The notes below the pieces were generated by a model. The model made no database searches. It was not told the origin of the DNA and worked only from the letters and a program-made list of their open reading frames with translations. The translations under genes were made by a program, and so were the position numbers. DNA of 58,581 bases from Bacteroidales bacterium (GTDB lineage Bacteria > Bacteroidota > Bacteroidia > Bacteroidales > UBA932): positions 1 through 58,581 of the forward strand of contig JAEEHS010000075.1 in the NCBI GenBank assembly GCA_016281015.1, read 5' to 3'. Positions 1 to 7,367 of this stretch are shown piece after piece (positions within the stretch are counted from its first letter, which is position 1; every line of letters starts with the position of its first letter).

Positions 1-716
1 ATCTTCATGCGGCCGGTCTTCTGGACATTCAGATAGTTGACGAAAATGCCCTGGGCGGATTCCGGACGCAGGTAGATCGTGCTGGCGCCGTCGGCCGTGG
101 AACCCATCGAGGTCTGGAACATCAGGTTGAACTGGCGCACTTCGGTCCAGTTGCAGGTGCCGCTGATGGGGCAGACGATGTTGTTGTCGATGATGATCTG
201 GCGGTACTCGGCGAGATCGTTGGCTTTCTCGGCGGCCACATAGCGGTTATGGACCTCATCCCATTTGGCCTTCTCGCGAAGGACGTTGGGGTTGGTGGCG
301 CGGAACTGGGCCTCGTCGAAGGCCTCGCCGAAGCGTTTGCGGCCCTTGGCCACCTCTTTCTCGATCTTTTCCTCGATCTTGCCCAGGAAATCCTCGATCA
401 GCACGTCGGCACGGTAGCGTTTCTTGGAATCTTTGTTGTCAATGAGGGGGTCATTGAAGGCACCCACATGGCCGGAAGCCTCCCAGATTCGGGGGTGCAT
501 GAAAATGGCGGAATCGATGCCGACGATGTTCTCGTTCAGGCGGGTCATCGCCTCCCACCAATAGTTCTTGATATTGTTCTTCAACTGCACGCCCATCTGT
601 CCATAGTCATAGACTGCGGCGAGTCCATCGTAAATTTCGCTGGAAGGGAAAATGAAGCCGTACTCCTTGCAGTGGGCTACCAACACTTTGAAAAGTTCAT
701 CCTGTGTCATATTCAT
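1..716 (-). CDS. glyS: Glycyl-tRNA synthetase, N-terminal 238 residues (gene runs off the window)
   Basis: Class II aminoacyl-tRNA synthetase that charges tRNA-Gly in the cytoplasm. The reverse-strand reading starts MNMTQDELFKVLVAHC and contains the conserved N-terminal stretch FIFPSSEIYDGLAAVYDYG, the HPRIWEASGHVGAFNDPL block and the motif-2 region RPESAQGIFVNYLNVQKTG at the window edge. These belong to the single-chain homodimeric type of GlyRS, not the bacterial alpha2beta2 type. The C-terminal half lies outside the window. The start is ATG at 716 (a second ATG follows at 710). A TAnnTTTG box sits 14 nt upstream and overlaps the stop codon of folK, so the gene probably has its own promoter. 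Confidence 0.95.
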   Translation of the reverse strand, partial: MNMTQDELFKVLVAHCKEYGFIFPSSEIYDGLAAVYDYGQMGVQLKNNIKNYWWEAMTRLNENIVGIDSAIFMHPRIWEASGHVGAFNDPLIDNKDSKKRYRADVLIEDFLGKIEEKIEKEVAKGRKRFGEAFDEAQFRATNPNVLREKAKWDEVHNRYVAAEKANDLAEYRQIIIDNNIVCPISGTCNWTEVRQFNLMFQTSMGSTADGASTIYLRPESAQGIFVNYLNVQKTGRMK

Positions 717-730
717 TCAATTATATCATG

Positions 731-738
731 CAAATTTA
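731..738 (-). promoter_or_regulatory. Predicted -7 box (TAAATTTG) for glyS
   Basis: On the minus strand the sequence matches the Bacteroidota -7 consensus TAnnTTTG, 14 nt before the glyS ATG, and overlaps the folK stop codon. It is a motif match only. Confidence 0.55.
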
Positions 739-1218
739 ATCAAATAATTCCGGAAATGCCGCTTTGAGAGCAGGTTTTGCGATCTCGGCGAGCGGCCGCC
801 TGACGAATTCCCGCTGGGAGATGCCGGGATGGGGAATCGTAAGGCGCTGCGAATCAATCGTTTCCTTCCCATAAAAAAGGATATCGATGTCGATGGGGCG
901 GTCGTGATAGATGCGCTTTCCTTTTGTATCGGTTTCGCCTTCGACCATCCTGCCGAGCGAACGCTCCACCGCCTTGCACCGGTCCAGGATCCAGGTTGCA
1001 TGTTCTTCGGGGGCCCCCAGGCGAGGGAGCCGGTAGAGCACACAACCGTTCAGGAAAGCGGGGCCCTCAAAGCCCCAGGAGGGAGATTCCATCCAGCGGG
1101 AAACGGCCTTGAAATGGGTCCCGAAGGCTTCGTCCAGCCGGAGGAGGGCCTGCCGCAGATTTTCTTCCCGGTCACCGAGATTCGATCCCAGAGCAAGATA
1201 TACGTCGACAAAGGCCAT
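736..1218 (-). CDS. folK: HPPK: 6-hydroxymethyl-7,8-dihydropterin pyrophosphokinase
   Basis: Transfers pyrophosphate from ATP to 6-hydroxymethyl-dihydropterin in folate synthesis. At 160 residues it has the usual single-domain length. Family signatures are visible: the N-terminal YLALGSNLGDREENL, the mid-region SPSWGFEGPAFLNGCV (typical form PxGxxxQxxFxN), and the HDRPIDIDILFYG block, whose two Asp residues bind Mg-ATP in the family, followed by LTIPHPGISQREFVRRPL. The ATG lies one base past the stop of the SufE-SufT gene, so the two are probably co-transcribed. folA and thyA are in a separate operon about 40 kb away. Confidence 0.93.
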   Translation of the reverse strand: MAFVDVYLALGSNLGDREENLRQALLRLDEAFGTHFKAVSRWMESPSWGFEGPAFLNGCVLYRLPRLGAPEEHATWILDRCKAVERSLGRMVEGETDTKGKRIYHDRPIDIDILFYGKETIDSQRLTIPHPGISQREFVRRPLAEIAKPALKAAFPELFD

Positions 1219-1219
1219 C

Positions 1220-1993
1220 TCAGGCGTCCAGTTTGCCGTAATCGTCCTCGTCGTAATCCAGTCCCAACTCCAGCCGCGCTTCTTCGGAGAGCATGCTCTT
1301 GTCCCAGGCGGGTTCGAAGGTCATTTCGATCGTACACTTCGTGATGCCGGGCACAGCCTCGACGCTTTCCCGGACTTCCGCGAGCACCTGGTCCGCCATC
1401 GGGCAGTTCGGTGCCGTGAAGGTCATCAGGATGAAGACCTCATGGGCCTTGCTGATAGTCAGCTCGTAAATCAGGCCCAGATCATAGATGTTGACCGGGA
1501 TTTCCGGGTCATAGACTTCTTTGAGCGCGGCGATGACCGCTGTATAGTAGGGCTGGAGGGCGGCGACGTCCTCTGCACGGAGCACTTCGCTGTCCCGGGC
1601 CATCTGGCGGATGGTCTCTATCATGGACACCAGCCCGTTGGCGCGGGTCGGGGAAAGGTTTTCCTTCAGGCCGATGTCGGCGATGAACGCAAAATCATCC
1701 CCGGCAATTTCCTTGGGCGTACGGCCGGAATAGACATCGATCAGCAGCGAAATAATGCCTTTCGTGATGATGGCATCGCTGTCCGCCGTGAAGTAAAGAC
1801 GCCCGTCCCGGAGCTCCGCATCGAGCCACACCCGGGACTGACAACCCTTGATCAGCCTGTCTTCGGTCTTTTTCTCCTCCGGATAAGGCGGGAGATCCTT
1901 TCCGAGTTCAATCAGGTACTCATATTTGTCCAGCCACTCTTCATACAGGGAGAAGGCTTCAACGATTTCCGCTTTCTTTTCCGCTAGTGTCAT
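1220..1993 (-). CDS. SufE-like sulfur acceptor fused to a SufT/DUF59 (MIP18-type) domain
   Basis: A two-domain Fe-S cluster assembly protein of 257 residues. Roughly residues 1-140 are SufE-like (KYEYLIELGKDLPPYPEE, then IKGCQSRVWLDAEL, whose Cys is the expected persulfide acceptor; GIISLLIDVYSGRTPKEI). Roughly residues 145-257 are a DUF59/MIP18 domain (ALKEVYDPEIPVNIYDLGLIYEL, TFTAPNCPMADQV, FEPAWDKSMLSEEARLELG). The two are more often separate proteins. The start is the ATG at 1993, whose ATGA overlaps the sufS stop; an upstream in-frame ATG at 2023 would lie inside sufS and is less likely. The neighbour sufS supplies the desulfurase partner. Confidence 0.9.
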   Translation of the reverse strand: MTLAEKKAEIVEAFSLYEEWLDKYEYLIELGKDLPPYPEEKKTEDRLIKGCQSRVWLDAELRDGRLYFTADSDAIITKGIISLLIDVYSGRTPKEIAGDDFAFIADIGLKENLSPTRANGLVSMIETIRQMARDSEVLRAEDVAALQPYYTAVIAALKEVYDPEIPVNIYDLGLIYELTISKAHEVFILMTFTAPNCPMADQVLAEVRESVEAVPGITKCTIEMTFEPAWDKSMLSEEARLELGLDYDEDDYGKLDA

Positions 1994-3216
1994 ACCAACA
2001 TATCGATTGCCTTGTGGAGGCATGCTATAAAATACTTTGCTTCCTCCAGGGTGTTATAAGGCGCAAAAGATGCCCTCAGCATACCTGTAACGCCATAATG
2101 GTCCATCAATGGCTCCGCGCACATCTGTCCGGAGCGAAGGGCGATTCCCATCTTGTCCATGATCAGCGCCAGATCCTCATGGTGAGCGCCTTCGACCGTG
2201 AACGAGAAGAGAGGAATCTTGTCGGAGGTTCTACGTGGAACGCCATAAAGACGGATACGGGAATCCGAGAGCAGGGCCTCCGTAACGAAAGCACAAATCG
2301 CCTCTTGCTCTGCAAGCAACTCTTTGTCATCCAGGCATTTCTGACGAAATTCCAGAGCCGGCTTCAGGCTGGGGATGCCATTGAAATGCTGGGTGCCGGC
2401 CTCAAACTTTCCGGGAAGCGGCGCGAAGCTCGTCCCGCTGAAACGGACCGTTTCTATCATTTCGCCGCCGCCCATGAAGGGTGGCATGGCTTCCAGATAG
2501 CGCTTTTTACCATAGAGCACGCCGGTCCCCGTCGCCGCATAGACTTTGTGTCCGGAAAAAACATAGAAGTCGCAGTCGAGATCCTGGACATCGACCTTCC
2601 GGTGGACGAAGCCCTGCGCTCCGTCCACCAGGACCGGAACGCCATGGGTGTGGGCAATCCGGATGATTTCACGCGCAGGATTTTCGACACCTAACACATT
2701 GGAAATGTGAGTGATAGCGATTAGTTTGGTGCGCCGAGAAATCAATTTTTCAACCTGTGCAGGAGACAGCTCACCATTTTCGTCAATCTCAAGGACTTTA
2801 AGGATGGCTTTCTTACGGGAACAGAGGAGTTGCCAGGGGACAATGTTCGAATGGTGTTCCGCCTCTGAAACGATGATTTCATCACCCTCCGAAACGAAGG
2901 CTTCTCCGAAAGCATAGGCAACGAGATTAATCCCGGCGGTCGTCCCGCTCGTAAAAACAATCTCCTCCCGGGAAGCGGCGCTGAGGCACTGGCGGACCAT
3001 CTCCCGCGTGGACTCCACCTCCTCCGTCGCTTTCGCCGCCAGGGCATGGACCGCCCGGTGGATATTCGCATTGGCGTGAAGGGAGAGCCTCGAAACGGTA
3101 TCCATCACGGACTGGGGCCGCTGGGAAGTGGCCGCATTGTCGAGATAAACCAAAGGCTTCCCATATACGCTGTCTGAAAGCGCGGGAAAGAAACTCCGTA
3201 TGTCTGCAGCCGTCAT
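1990..3216 (-). CDS. sufS: SufS-type cysteine desulfurase
   Basis: PLP-dependent enzyme that takes sulfur from L-cysteine as an enzyme persulfide for Fe-S cluster assembly. Signatures include VYLDNAATSQRPQSV, HANIHRAVHALA (written in the protein as HANANIHRAVHALA), FTSGTTAGINLVAYAFG, VLVDGAQGFVHRKVDVQDLDCDFYVFSGHK with the PLP-binding Lys, and RSGQMCAEPLMDHYG holding the active-site Cys. I start it at the ATG at 3216 (MTAADIRSFFP), about 408 residues, rather than at 3342, because the longer form would run through ruvA and the divergent promoter. Its last bases overlap the SufE-SufT start, which argues for translational coupling. sufB, sufC and sufD are not in the window. A one-mismatch parS site lies inside the gene. 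Confidence 0.94.
   Translation of the reverse strand: MTAADIRSFFPALSDSVYGKPLVYLDNAATSQRPQSVMDTVSRLSLHANANIHRAVHALAAKATEEVESTREMVRQCLSAASREEIVFTSGTTAGINLVAYAFGEAFVSEGDEIIVSEAEHHSNIVPWQLLCSRKKAILKVLEIDENGELSPAQVEKLISRRTKLIAITHISNVLGVENPAREIIRIAHTHGVPVLVDGAQGFVHRKVDVQDLDCDFYVFSGHKVYAATGTGVLYGKKRYLEAMPPFMGGGEMIETVRFSGTSFAPLPGKFEAGTQHFNGIPSLKPALEFRQKCLDDKELLAEQEAICAFVTEALLSDSRIRLYGVPRRTSDKIPLFSFTVEGAHHEDLALIMDKMGIALRSGQMCAEPLMDHYGVTGMLRASFAPYNTLEEAKYFIACLHKAIDMLV
2228..2241. other. Degenerate parS-like site inside sufS
   Basis: GTTCTACGTGGAAC differs at one position from the 14-bp parS core GTTCCACGTGGAAC. It lies 1.9 kb from the perfect site in mnmG. The call rests on motif similarity and on the second site nearby. 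Confidence 0.5.
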
Positions 3217-3237
3217 GTTTATGCTTGGATAAGTCTG

Positions 3238-3245
3238 CAAATTTA
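3238..3245 (-). promoter_or_regulatory. Predicted -7 box (TAAATTTG) for the sufS operon
   Basis: TAnnTTTG match on the minus strand, 21 nt before the sufS ATG at 3216. It stands back to back with the ruvA box at 3248-3255, so one 43-bp gap appears to carry two divergent promoters. Confidence 0.6.
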
Positions 3246-3247
3246 CA

Positions 3248-3255
3248 TAATTTTG
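3248..3255 (+). promoter_or_regulatory. Predicted -7 box (TAATTTTG) for ruvA
   Basis: TAnnTTTG match ending only 4 nt before the ruvA ATG. If used, the transcript would be leaderless or nearly so. Confidence 0.55.
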
Positions 3256-3259
3256 CGAT

Positions 3260-3847
3260 ATGATTGAGTATATTAAAGGACAAATTGTCGAACTCTCGCC
3301 GGCAGAGCTCATCCTGGAAAACCAGGGAATCGGGTACAGCATCTTAATCTCCCTCCAGACGTATGAGGCGCTGGAGGGGAAAACAAGCGCAACCGTTTAC
3401 ATCCACCATTATCTTCGCGAAGAGGAGGAACTCTATTTCGGTTTTGCAACCAAAGACGAACGGGAACTGTTCCGCCTGCTGATCAGCGTCTCGGGAATCG
3501 GCGTCACCTCGGCGCGGATGATGCTTTCGACCCTGACGGCGGAGGAAATCCGCAGCGCCATTCTCTCGGAAGATGTCAACCGGATCAAGAGCGTCAAGGG
3601 AATCGGCCTCAAGAGTGCCCAGCGGGTGATTCTGGAACTCAAAGACAAAATTGTCAAGGGTGAAGGGAGCGACAGCGGCGTGATCTTCAAAGAGCCGAGC
3701 AGCGCCCTCGTGGAAGAAGCGACCACCGCCCTGGTCATGCTGGGATTCTCCAAGGCCAATATCGGCAAAGTGCTTCCGGCCATTTTGAAAGAAAACCCGG
3801 CGGCAAAGGTCGAAGAACTGATCAAAGCGGCCTTAAAACGATTATAG
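3260..3847 (+). CDS. ruvA: Holliday junction DNA helicase subunit RuvA
   Basis: RuvA tetramers bind the four-way junction and load the RuvB motors for branch migration. The 195-residue protein has the family layout: N-terminal OB fold (MIEYIKGQIVELSPAELILE), the central DNA-binding part with helix-hairpin-helix loops LLISVSGIGVTSARMML and RIKSVKGIGLKSAQRVILELKDK, a flexible linker, and a C-terminal UBA-like domain (EEATTALVMLGFSKANIGKVL) that contacts RuvB. ruvB is 14 kb away on the opposite strand, so the two are not an operon here. The gene converges on mnmG with a 10-bp gap. Confidence 0.95.
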   Translation: MIEYIKGQIVELSPAELILENQGIGYSILISLQTYEALEGKTSATVYIHHYLREEEELYFGFATKDERELFRLLISVSGIGVTSARMMLSTLTAEEIRSAILSEDVNRIKSVKGIGLKSAQRVILELKDKIVKGEGSDSGVIFKEPSSALVEEATTALVMLGFSKANIGKVLPAILKENPAAKVEELIKAALKRL

Positions 3848-3857
3848 TCTCCGGAAA

Positions 3858-5711
3858 CTACCTCCCGAAATAGACCAGCAGAACGGCAATGTCGGCAGGG
3901 GAAACACCGGAGATACGGGAAGCCTGCGCAATGGTGGCCGGACGATAACGACCCAGTTTCTGGCGGCATTCTATCGATAGCCCCTGTAATTTTTCAAAGT
4001 TAAAATCTGCAGGAATCCGGATATACTCCAGGCGATTGTTCTTATCCGCCTGGAGTTTTTCTCGCTCAATATAACCTGCATATTTGATAGAAATCTCCAC
4101 GGATTCGACCACTTCGTCCGAAAATGTTCCACGTGGAACAAATTGCATCAAATCTTTCAAAGAAATCTCAGGGCGAGACACCAGATCGGAGAGATGCTTG
4201 GACTCCGCAACAGGGGACAGCCCCAGTGGCTCCAGGACCGGATTCAAAGCAGTCGGACGGACCTTGGTGCCTTCACAAAGGGCCTGAAGATCCTCCGTCG
4301 CTTCCATCTTCCGACAAACCGCCGCATAACGCTCTTCCGAAGCGAGGCCGATCTCATGAGAACGAGGTGTCAGACGGAAATCCGCGTTATCCTGCCTAAG
4401 TAAAATTCGATATTCCGCCCGGGAAGTAAACATCCGATAGGGCTCGTCAACGCCTTTGTTAATCAGGTCGTCAATCAAAACACCGATATACGCTTCATCA
4501 CGGCGAAGAACAAAGGGGTCCTCTTCGCAAACAAAACGATGGGCATTGATTCCGGCCATCAGACCCTGCGCTGCCGCTTCCTCATATCCTGTCGTACCAT
4601 TGACTTGACCGGCAAGGAAAAGGCCCCCGACCACCCGGGATTCGAGCGAAGCCTTCAGATACTGCGGATCGAAATAGTCGTATTCGACCGCATAGGCCGG
4701 CTTGAATATCACGACGTTCTCGAGACCTGGAATGGCGTGAAGTGCCTCCAACTGCACTTCCAGCGGAAGGGAAGAAGAAAAACCCTGGAGGTAATACTCC
4801 GGATTATCCCTGCCTTCCGGCTCGAGAAAAAGCTGATGGGAGTCTTTGTCCGCAAAGGTCCGGAGCTTGTCTTCAATGCTCGGACAGTAGCGCGGTCCCC
4901 TCCCGTGAATCATGCCGGTAAAGAGCGGAGAACGGTCAAAACCCGTGCGAAGAATCTCATGGACCCGCTCGTTGGTATGCAGGATATAACAGCGCATCTG
5001 CGGCGCACCGGCCTGGATGGAGGAAGGACGGTCGAGGAAAGAGAAGCGGGCGGGAGAAGGATCGCCCTCCTGGGGAGGGAGTGCGGAAAAATCCAGAGAG
5101 CGGATATCGATGCGCGGCGGTGTCCCGGTTTTCATCCGGGCGGTCGGGATCCCGAGCGCCGAGAGCGAATCGGAGACATGATAGGACGCCGGCTCCCCGA
5201 TGCGGCCTCCTTCGAAGGAGTGCTGCCCGATGAACATCCTTCCGTTCAGGAAGGTCCCGGCGGTCAAAACAACGGCCCGAGCCTTGAAAATTGCACCGGT
5301 AATCGTCCGAACGCCGCAGATTTTTCCATTCTCAAAGAGAAAATTTTCGACAAAATCCGCGTAAATACTTAATTTACAATTACTTAGCAAGACTTTTCGC
5401 CAATTCAGCGAAAAAGCAAGTTTGTCGCACTGCGCCCGCGGACTCCACATCGCCGGCCCTTTCGAACGGTTAAGCATCCGAAACTGGAGGGTCGAGGAAT
5501 CCGTCACGAGTCCCATGTATCCGCCGAGGGCATCAATCTCCCGGACAATCTGTCCTTTGGCGATTCCACCCACGGCCGGATTGCAGGACATCCGGGCCAG
5601 ACCGTTCAAATCCGGAGAAATCAGCAGGACGGTGGATCCCAGGTTCGCAGCGGCCATCGCCGCCTCGCACCCGGCATGACCGCCGCCGACGACAATGATA
5701 TCAAAACTCAT
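3858..5711 (-). CDS. mnmG: tRNA uridine-34 5-carboxymethylaminomethyl modification enzyme MnmG (GidA)
   Basis: FAD- and NADH-dependent enzyme that, with MnmE, modifies the wobble uridine of several tRNAs. The 617 residues begin [23 protein letters not shown] (FAD dinucleotide-binding fold), followed by [51 protein letters not shown] and [16 protein letters not shown], all hallmarks of GidA. The C-terminal helical MnmE-binding part ends [12 protein letters not shown]. The start is fixed by a 4-bp ATGA overlap with ybeY. A perfect parS-like palindrome is embedded at 4125-4140. In many bacteria gidA/mnmG lies near the replication origin. The partner mnmE is not in the window. Confidence 0.96.
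   Translation of the reverse strand: MSFDIIVVGGGHAGCEAAMAAANLGSTVLLISPDLNGLARMSCNPAVGGIAKGQIVREIDALGGYMGLVTDSSTLQFRMLNRSKGPAMWSPRAQCDKLAFSLNWRKVLLSNCKLSIYADFVENFLFENGKICGVRTITGAIFKARAVVLTAGTFLNGRMFIGQHSFEGGRIGEPASYHVSDSLSALGIPTARMKTGTPPRIDIRSLDFSALPPQEGDPSPARFSFLDRPSSIQAGAPQMRCYILHTNERVHEILRTGFDRSPLFTGMIHGRGPRYCPSIEDKLRTFADKDSHQLFLEPEGRDNPEYYLQGFSSSLPLEVQLEALHAIPGLENVVIFKPAYAVEYDYFDPQYLKASLESRVVGGLFLAGQVNGTTGYEEAAAQGLMAGINAHRFVCEEDPFVLRRDEAYIGVLIDDLINKGVDEPYRMFTSRAEYRILLRQDNADFRLTPRSHEIGLASEERYAAVCRKMEATEDLQALCEGTKVRPTALNPVLEPLGLSPVAESKHLSDLVSRPEISLKDLMQFVPRGTFSDEVVESVEISIKYAGYIEREKLQADKNNRLEYIRIPADFNFEKLQGLSIECRQKLGRYRPATIAQASRISGVSPADIAVLLVYFGR
4125..4140. other. Perfect 16-bp parS-like palindrome
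   Basis: TGTTCCACGTGGAACA is a perfect palindrome and matches the parS family bound by chromosomal ParB (consensus close to TGTTnCACGTGnAACA). It sits inside mnmG. parS sites usually cluster near oriC. No parA or parB gene is in the window. Confidence 0.75.
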
Positions 5712-6127
5712 ACAAGCTCGCGAAGCGACAGATAATAATTCTCCTTGGAGCGCATGACGGCAATATCTTCCTTGGTATGGTCGTCGTACCCGATCAGGTG
5801 AAGCAGTCCATGGACAATGACGCGGTTGAGTTCATCCTCGAATTCCGTCCCATAGAAGGAAGCATTCTCGCGGACCGAATCCACGCTGATAAAAAGGTCG
5901 CCGGAAAGCCGATCCCCTTCACAGTAGTCGAAGGTGATGATATCCGTAAAATAGTCGTGCTGGAGATACTTCATATTGACGTCCAGAATATAATTGTCCG
6001 AGCAGAAAATGACGGACACATCCCCCAGACGCCGGATCTCACTCTCGGCAACAAGCTTTAACCACCTGGAAGTCAGGCGTTTCTCCTTAAAGGAAAACTT
6101 CGTGTCTTCGGTAAAATAAGAGACCAT
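5708..6127 (-). CDS. ybeY: Endoribonuclease YbeY (16S rRNA maturation factor)
   Basis: Single-domain metal-dependent RNase acting in 16S rRNA 3'-end maturation and ribosome quality control. The 139-residue protein carries the family signature [12 protein letters not shown] (H3xH5xH zinc ligands) near residues 110-121, preceded by [17 protein letters not shown] and [16 protein letters not shown]. It overlaps mnmG by 4 bp, so the two are translationally coupled. The start is ATG at 6127, 16 nt downstream of a TAnnTTTG box. Confidence 0.93.
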   Translation of the reverse strand: MVSYFTEDTKFSFKEKRLTSRWLKLVAESEIRRLGDVSVIFCSDNYILDVNMKYLQHDYFTDIITFDYCEGDRLSGDLFISVDSVRENASFYGTEFEDELNRVIVHGLLHLIGYDDHTKEDIAVMRSKENYYLSLRELV

Positions 6128-6143
6128 GGCTCAAAATTTTAGG

Positions 6144-6151
6144 CAAAATTA
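6144..6151 (-). promoter_or_regulatory. Predicted -7 box (TAATTTTG) for ybeY-mnmG
   Basis: TAnnTTTG match on the minus strand, 16 nt before the ybeY ATG. It is divergent to the hflX box 12 bp away. Confidence 0.55.
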
Positions 6152-6163
6152 ATAAATAATAGG

Positions 6164-6171
6164 TAAATTTG
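6164..6171 (+). promoter_or_regulatory. Predicted -7 box (TAAATTTG) for hflX
   Basis: TAnnTTTG match ending 7 nt before the hflX ATG, which predicts a leaderless or very short leader mRNA. Confidence 0.55.
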
Positions 6172-6178
6172 CGACTCT

Positions 6179-7363
6179 ATGAGTGAATTCAAGACCAACA
6201 AGGCCGTATTTGTCGGCGTCGTCCTGGAAAAGGGCGGAGAAAGGAAAGTCAAGGAATATCTGGACGAACTCCAGTTCCTGGCCGAGACGGCCGGGGCCAT
6301 CGGGGACAAGATGTTTACCCAGCGGCTCGACCGCCCGGACAAGGCGACGTATATCGGCCCGGGGAAGTTGGAGGAAATCAAGCAGTACTGCAGCGAGAAC
6401 GAGATCGAATACGTCATCTTCGACGATGAACTCACCGGGATGCAGCAGCGCAACATCGAGAAGGCCATCCAGTGCAGCGATGTCATCGACCGGACCAGCC
6501 TGATTCTGGAAATCTTTGCCCAGCGGGCCAAGACCTCCTACGCCAAGATGCAGGTGGAACTGGCTCATTATCAGTACATGCTTCCGCGCCTCGCCGGTAT
6601 GTGGACCCACCTGGAGCGGCAGCGAGGCGGCATGGGCACCCGCGGCGGTATGGGCGAGACCCAGATCGAGGTGGACCGGCGGATTGTCAAGCAGAAAATT
6701 TCCAAACTGAAGGAAGACTTGAAGAGAGTGGACAAGCAGATGGCCACGCAAAGGGGCAATCGCGGCTCTCTGGTGCGTTTGGCACTCGTCGGCTATACCA
6801 ACGTCGGGAAAAGTACTTTGATGAACCTCCTGGCCAAATCTGACGTTTTTGCGGAGAACAAACTTTTCGCGACCCTGGACACCACCGTCCGGAAAGTCGT
6901 GATCGAGAACTGCCCCTTCCTGCTGAGTGACACCGTCGGTTTCATCCGGAAACTGCCCACCCAGCTGGTCGAAGCGTTCAAGAGTACCCTGGACGAGGTC
7001 CGGGAGGCGGATGTGTTGGTCCATGTCGTGGATATTTCCCACCCGGACTTCGAGGAGCAGATGGAGGTCGTGGAAAAGACCCTTCGTGAAATCGGGGCCG
7101 TCGACAAGCCCGTCTTTGTCGTTTTCAACAAAGTGGACGCCTATACCTACGAGCCTTACGACGAGTTCTCCCTGGAACCGAAAAACGACCGGAACCGCAC
7201 CCTGGACGAGCTGAAAAACAGCTGGATCGCCCAGGAGAAGACCCCCTGCATCTTCATCTCCGCCAAGGAGCGCATCGGCATAGAAAAACTCCGCAACGAT
7301 CTGTACAAGATGGTTGCGGAGATTCATGCAGGTCGTTATCCTTTCGATAACTTCCTTTGGTAG
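6179..7363 (+). CDS. hflX: Ribosome-splitting GTPase HflX
   Basis: Ribosome-associated GTPase that in other bacteria splits stalled 70S ribosomes. The 394 residues comprise an N-terminal HflX domain (to about residue 195) with TYIGPGKLEEIKQYC, FDDELTGMQQRNIEKA, RLAGMWTHLERQRGG and GMGETQIEVDRR, and a G domain with G1 GYTNVGKST (around residue 203), G3 DTVGFIRKLP (around 250) and G4 NKVD (around 317). The C-terminus is short. The gene is monocistronic; its stop is 4 bp from the stop of the converging lipoprotein gene and no terminator hairpin is visible between them. Confidence 0.95.
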   Translation: MSEFKTNKAVFVGVVLEKGGERKVKEYLDELQFLAETAGAIGDKMFTQRLDRPDKATYIGPGKLEEIKQYCSENEIEYVIFDDELTGMQQRNIEKAIQCSDVIDRTSLILEIFAQRAKTSYAKMQVELAHYQYMLPRLAGMWTHLERQRGGMGTRGGMGETQIEVDRRIVKQKISKLKEDLKRVDKQMATQRGNRGSLVRLALVGYTNVGKSTLMNLLAKSDVFAENKLFATLDTTVRKVVIENCPFLLSDTVGFIRKLPTQLVEAFKSTLDEVREADVLVHVVDISHPDFEEQMEVVEKTLREIGAVDKPVFVVFNKVDAYTYEPYDEFSLEPKNDRNRTLDELKNSWIAQEKTPCIFISAKERIGIEKLRNDLYKMVAEIHAGRYPFDNFLW

Positions 7364-7367
7364 GATT

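Noticed and set aside
1994..2023. Upstream ATG for the SufE-SufT gene
   Set aside because: It would overlap sufS by 34 bp, while the ATG at 1993 gives the common 4-bp ATGA coupling and begins at the conserved SufE start.
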